A DNA stretch of 6,138 nt, from assembly GCA_017479315.1 (NCBI GenBank), contig JAFVCI010000075.1:1-6138 (forward strand). Reading direction: 5' to 3'. This stretch comes from Opitutales bacterium. Its GTDB lineage: Bacteria; Verrucomicrobiota; Verrucomicrobiia; Opitutales; UBA9783. The translations under genes were made by a program, and so were the position numbers. The notes under the pieces were generated by a model. That model did not search any database and had not been told where the DNA came from. It saw nothing but the letters and a program-made list of their open reading frames with translations. Positions within the stretch are counted from its first letter, which is position 1. Every line of letters starts with the position of its first letter. Of the stretch, positions 5,726 through 6,138 are shown in pieces.

Positions 5726-6015
5726 ATCCCGAGTGCATTGAAAAGTTCCTCGGTCGTTTCGTAAGGCTTTAATTTGCCGCTTTTGACTTCTCGGATGGCT
5801 TCTTTTGCTTCATGTATGCTTTCATCCAATTCCTCCATGGAATACGGTTTGACTTCTTCCTCTCCTTCCTCTATTCCTCCCGTGTCTTTTGCGCGCATCC
5901 ATTCCAAACTCATTGCCGCGTATCGATCTGTCGAAACGCCAGCGTGTTCCGCGCATTCCTCAAGGTATTGATATAATTCGGGACGCAACCCGACCGTTAA
6001 ATGCTTTAATTCCAT
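5722..6015 (-). CDS. Antitoxin of type II module, ribbon-helix-helix-like
   Basis: The protein has 97 residues. Its N-terminus looks like an Arc/MetJ-type ribbon-helix-helix domain: a strand (KHLTVGLRPEL, 4-14), helix A (~13-25), a turn at Gly26-Val27-Ser28, and helix B (~29-42). An acidic linker (GIEEGEEEV, 47-55) leads to a long charged helix (~59-79), then a tail LKPYETTEELFNALG like the toxin-wrapping end of RelB-type antitoxins. Its likely role is to bind and neutralise the downstream toxin and repress its own promoter. The frame continues upstream to an ATG at 6123, but a TTGACA promoter at 6032-6060 falls inside that extension and the family-like sequence begins at MELKHL, so I chose 6015. 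No strong ribosome site precedes it. It is not the YefM/Phd type that usually partners YoeB. The antitoxin role rests mainly on its position and overlap with the toxin gene. Confidence 0.75.
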   Translation of the reverse strand: MELKHLTVGLRPELYQYLEECAEHAGVSTDRYAAMSLEWMRAKDTGGIEEGEEEVKPYSMEELDESIHEAKEAIREVKSGKLKPYETTEELFNALGI

Positions 6016-6031
6016 ACCGCGATTTATCCGT

Positions 6032-6060
6032 ATTCTTGCCTGTTTCGGTACTTTTGTCAA
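6032..6060 (-). promoter_or_regulatory. Promoter of the toxin-antitoxin operon
   Basis: On the minus strand, a perfect -35 TTGACA (6055-6060) is followed after exactly 17 bp by AAGAAT (6032-6037), a 4/6 match to TATAAT. It lies about 16 bp before the chosen antitoxin ATG at 6015, giving a very short leader. I did not find a clear palindromic operator over it. The promoter is the main argument for the shorter antitoxin. Confidence 0.55.
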
Positions 6061-6083
6061 CGAATGGACAGGAATGTAAGCAG

Positions 6084-6119
6084 CGTACTTTGAATAGAAA
6101 ACGTACTCCGAATAAAAAA
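6084..6119. repeat. Two tandem 18-bp imperfect direct repeats
   Basis: Units 6084-6101 (CGTACTTTGAATAGAAAA) and 6102-6119 (CGTACTCCGAATAAAAAA) agree at 15 of 18 positions and abut exactly. They lie about 25 bp upstream of the toxin-antitoxin -35 hexamer. They could be a regulatory binding site or part of a larger array or element edge outside the window; their function is unknown. Confidence 0.6.
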
Positions 6120-6138
6120 ACAATCATCAATATATATA

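Noticed and set aside
6016..6123. 36-residue N-terminal extension of the antitoxin from ATG 6123
   Set aside because: It spans a TTGACA/17-bp/-10 promoter and two tandem DNA repeats, and its sequence (FYSEYVFYSKY) reflects the repeat rather than a protein domain.

Overview
The window is 6.1 kb of bacterial chromosome. Three genes run rightward (1-2486) and five leftward (6015-2819), and they converge on a 332-bp non-coding gap. The sequence alone does not fix the species. The RodZ-like protein, the bifunctional-nuclease-family protein, the nonulosonate-type amidotransferase, the mid-range base composition and the weak ribosome binding sites would all fit a spirochaete such as Treponema. That assignment is an inference with modest confidence.

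Left arm, plus strand. The 5'-truncated rodZ-like gene encodes a cytoplasmic DNA-binding-like fold, one membrane helix and a periplasmic C-terminal domain. It overlaps a DUF151/bifunctional-nuclease gene by four bases (ATGA), so the two are probably translationally coupled. After 34 bp comes an N-acetyl sugar amidotransferase of the PseA/WbpG type, with four zinc-ligand-like cysteines and a PP-loop ATP site. Its interior is much more AT-rich than its neighbours (about 30% GC by hand count over 1861-2040, against 48-50% in two sampled 60-bp stretches elsewhere). The usual HisH/HisF-like partners are not in view, so it looks like a cassette acquired separately.

Centre. Positions 2487-2818 hold a likely rho-independent terminator for the plus strand and an unexplained GC-richer block with a possible small ORF.

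Right arm, minus strand. fabG, acpP and fabF, in that order of transcription, form a core fatty-acid-elongation cluster: acyl carrier protein, its ketoacyl reductase and its condensing enzyme. Upstream of fabG, in the same direction, is a two-gene toxin-antitoxin module. A ribbon-helix-helix-like antitoxin overlaps a YoeB/RelE-superfamily mRNA-interferase toxin by ATGA, and a good TTGACA promoter lies just before the antitoxin start. Two imperfect 18-bp tandem repeats lie upstream of that promoter.

I saw no RNA gene, CRISPR array or insertion sequence. No wholly new system is evident. The most interesting points are the non-canonical antitoxin partner of the YoeB-type toxin, the orphan low-GC sugar amidotransferase, the Asn-to-Asp change at the catalytic-tetrad position of FabG, a loop insertion in the acyl carrier protein, and the unexplained block at 2487-2635.
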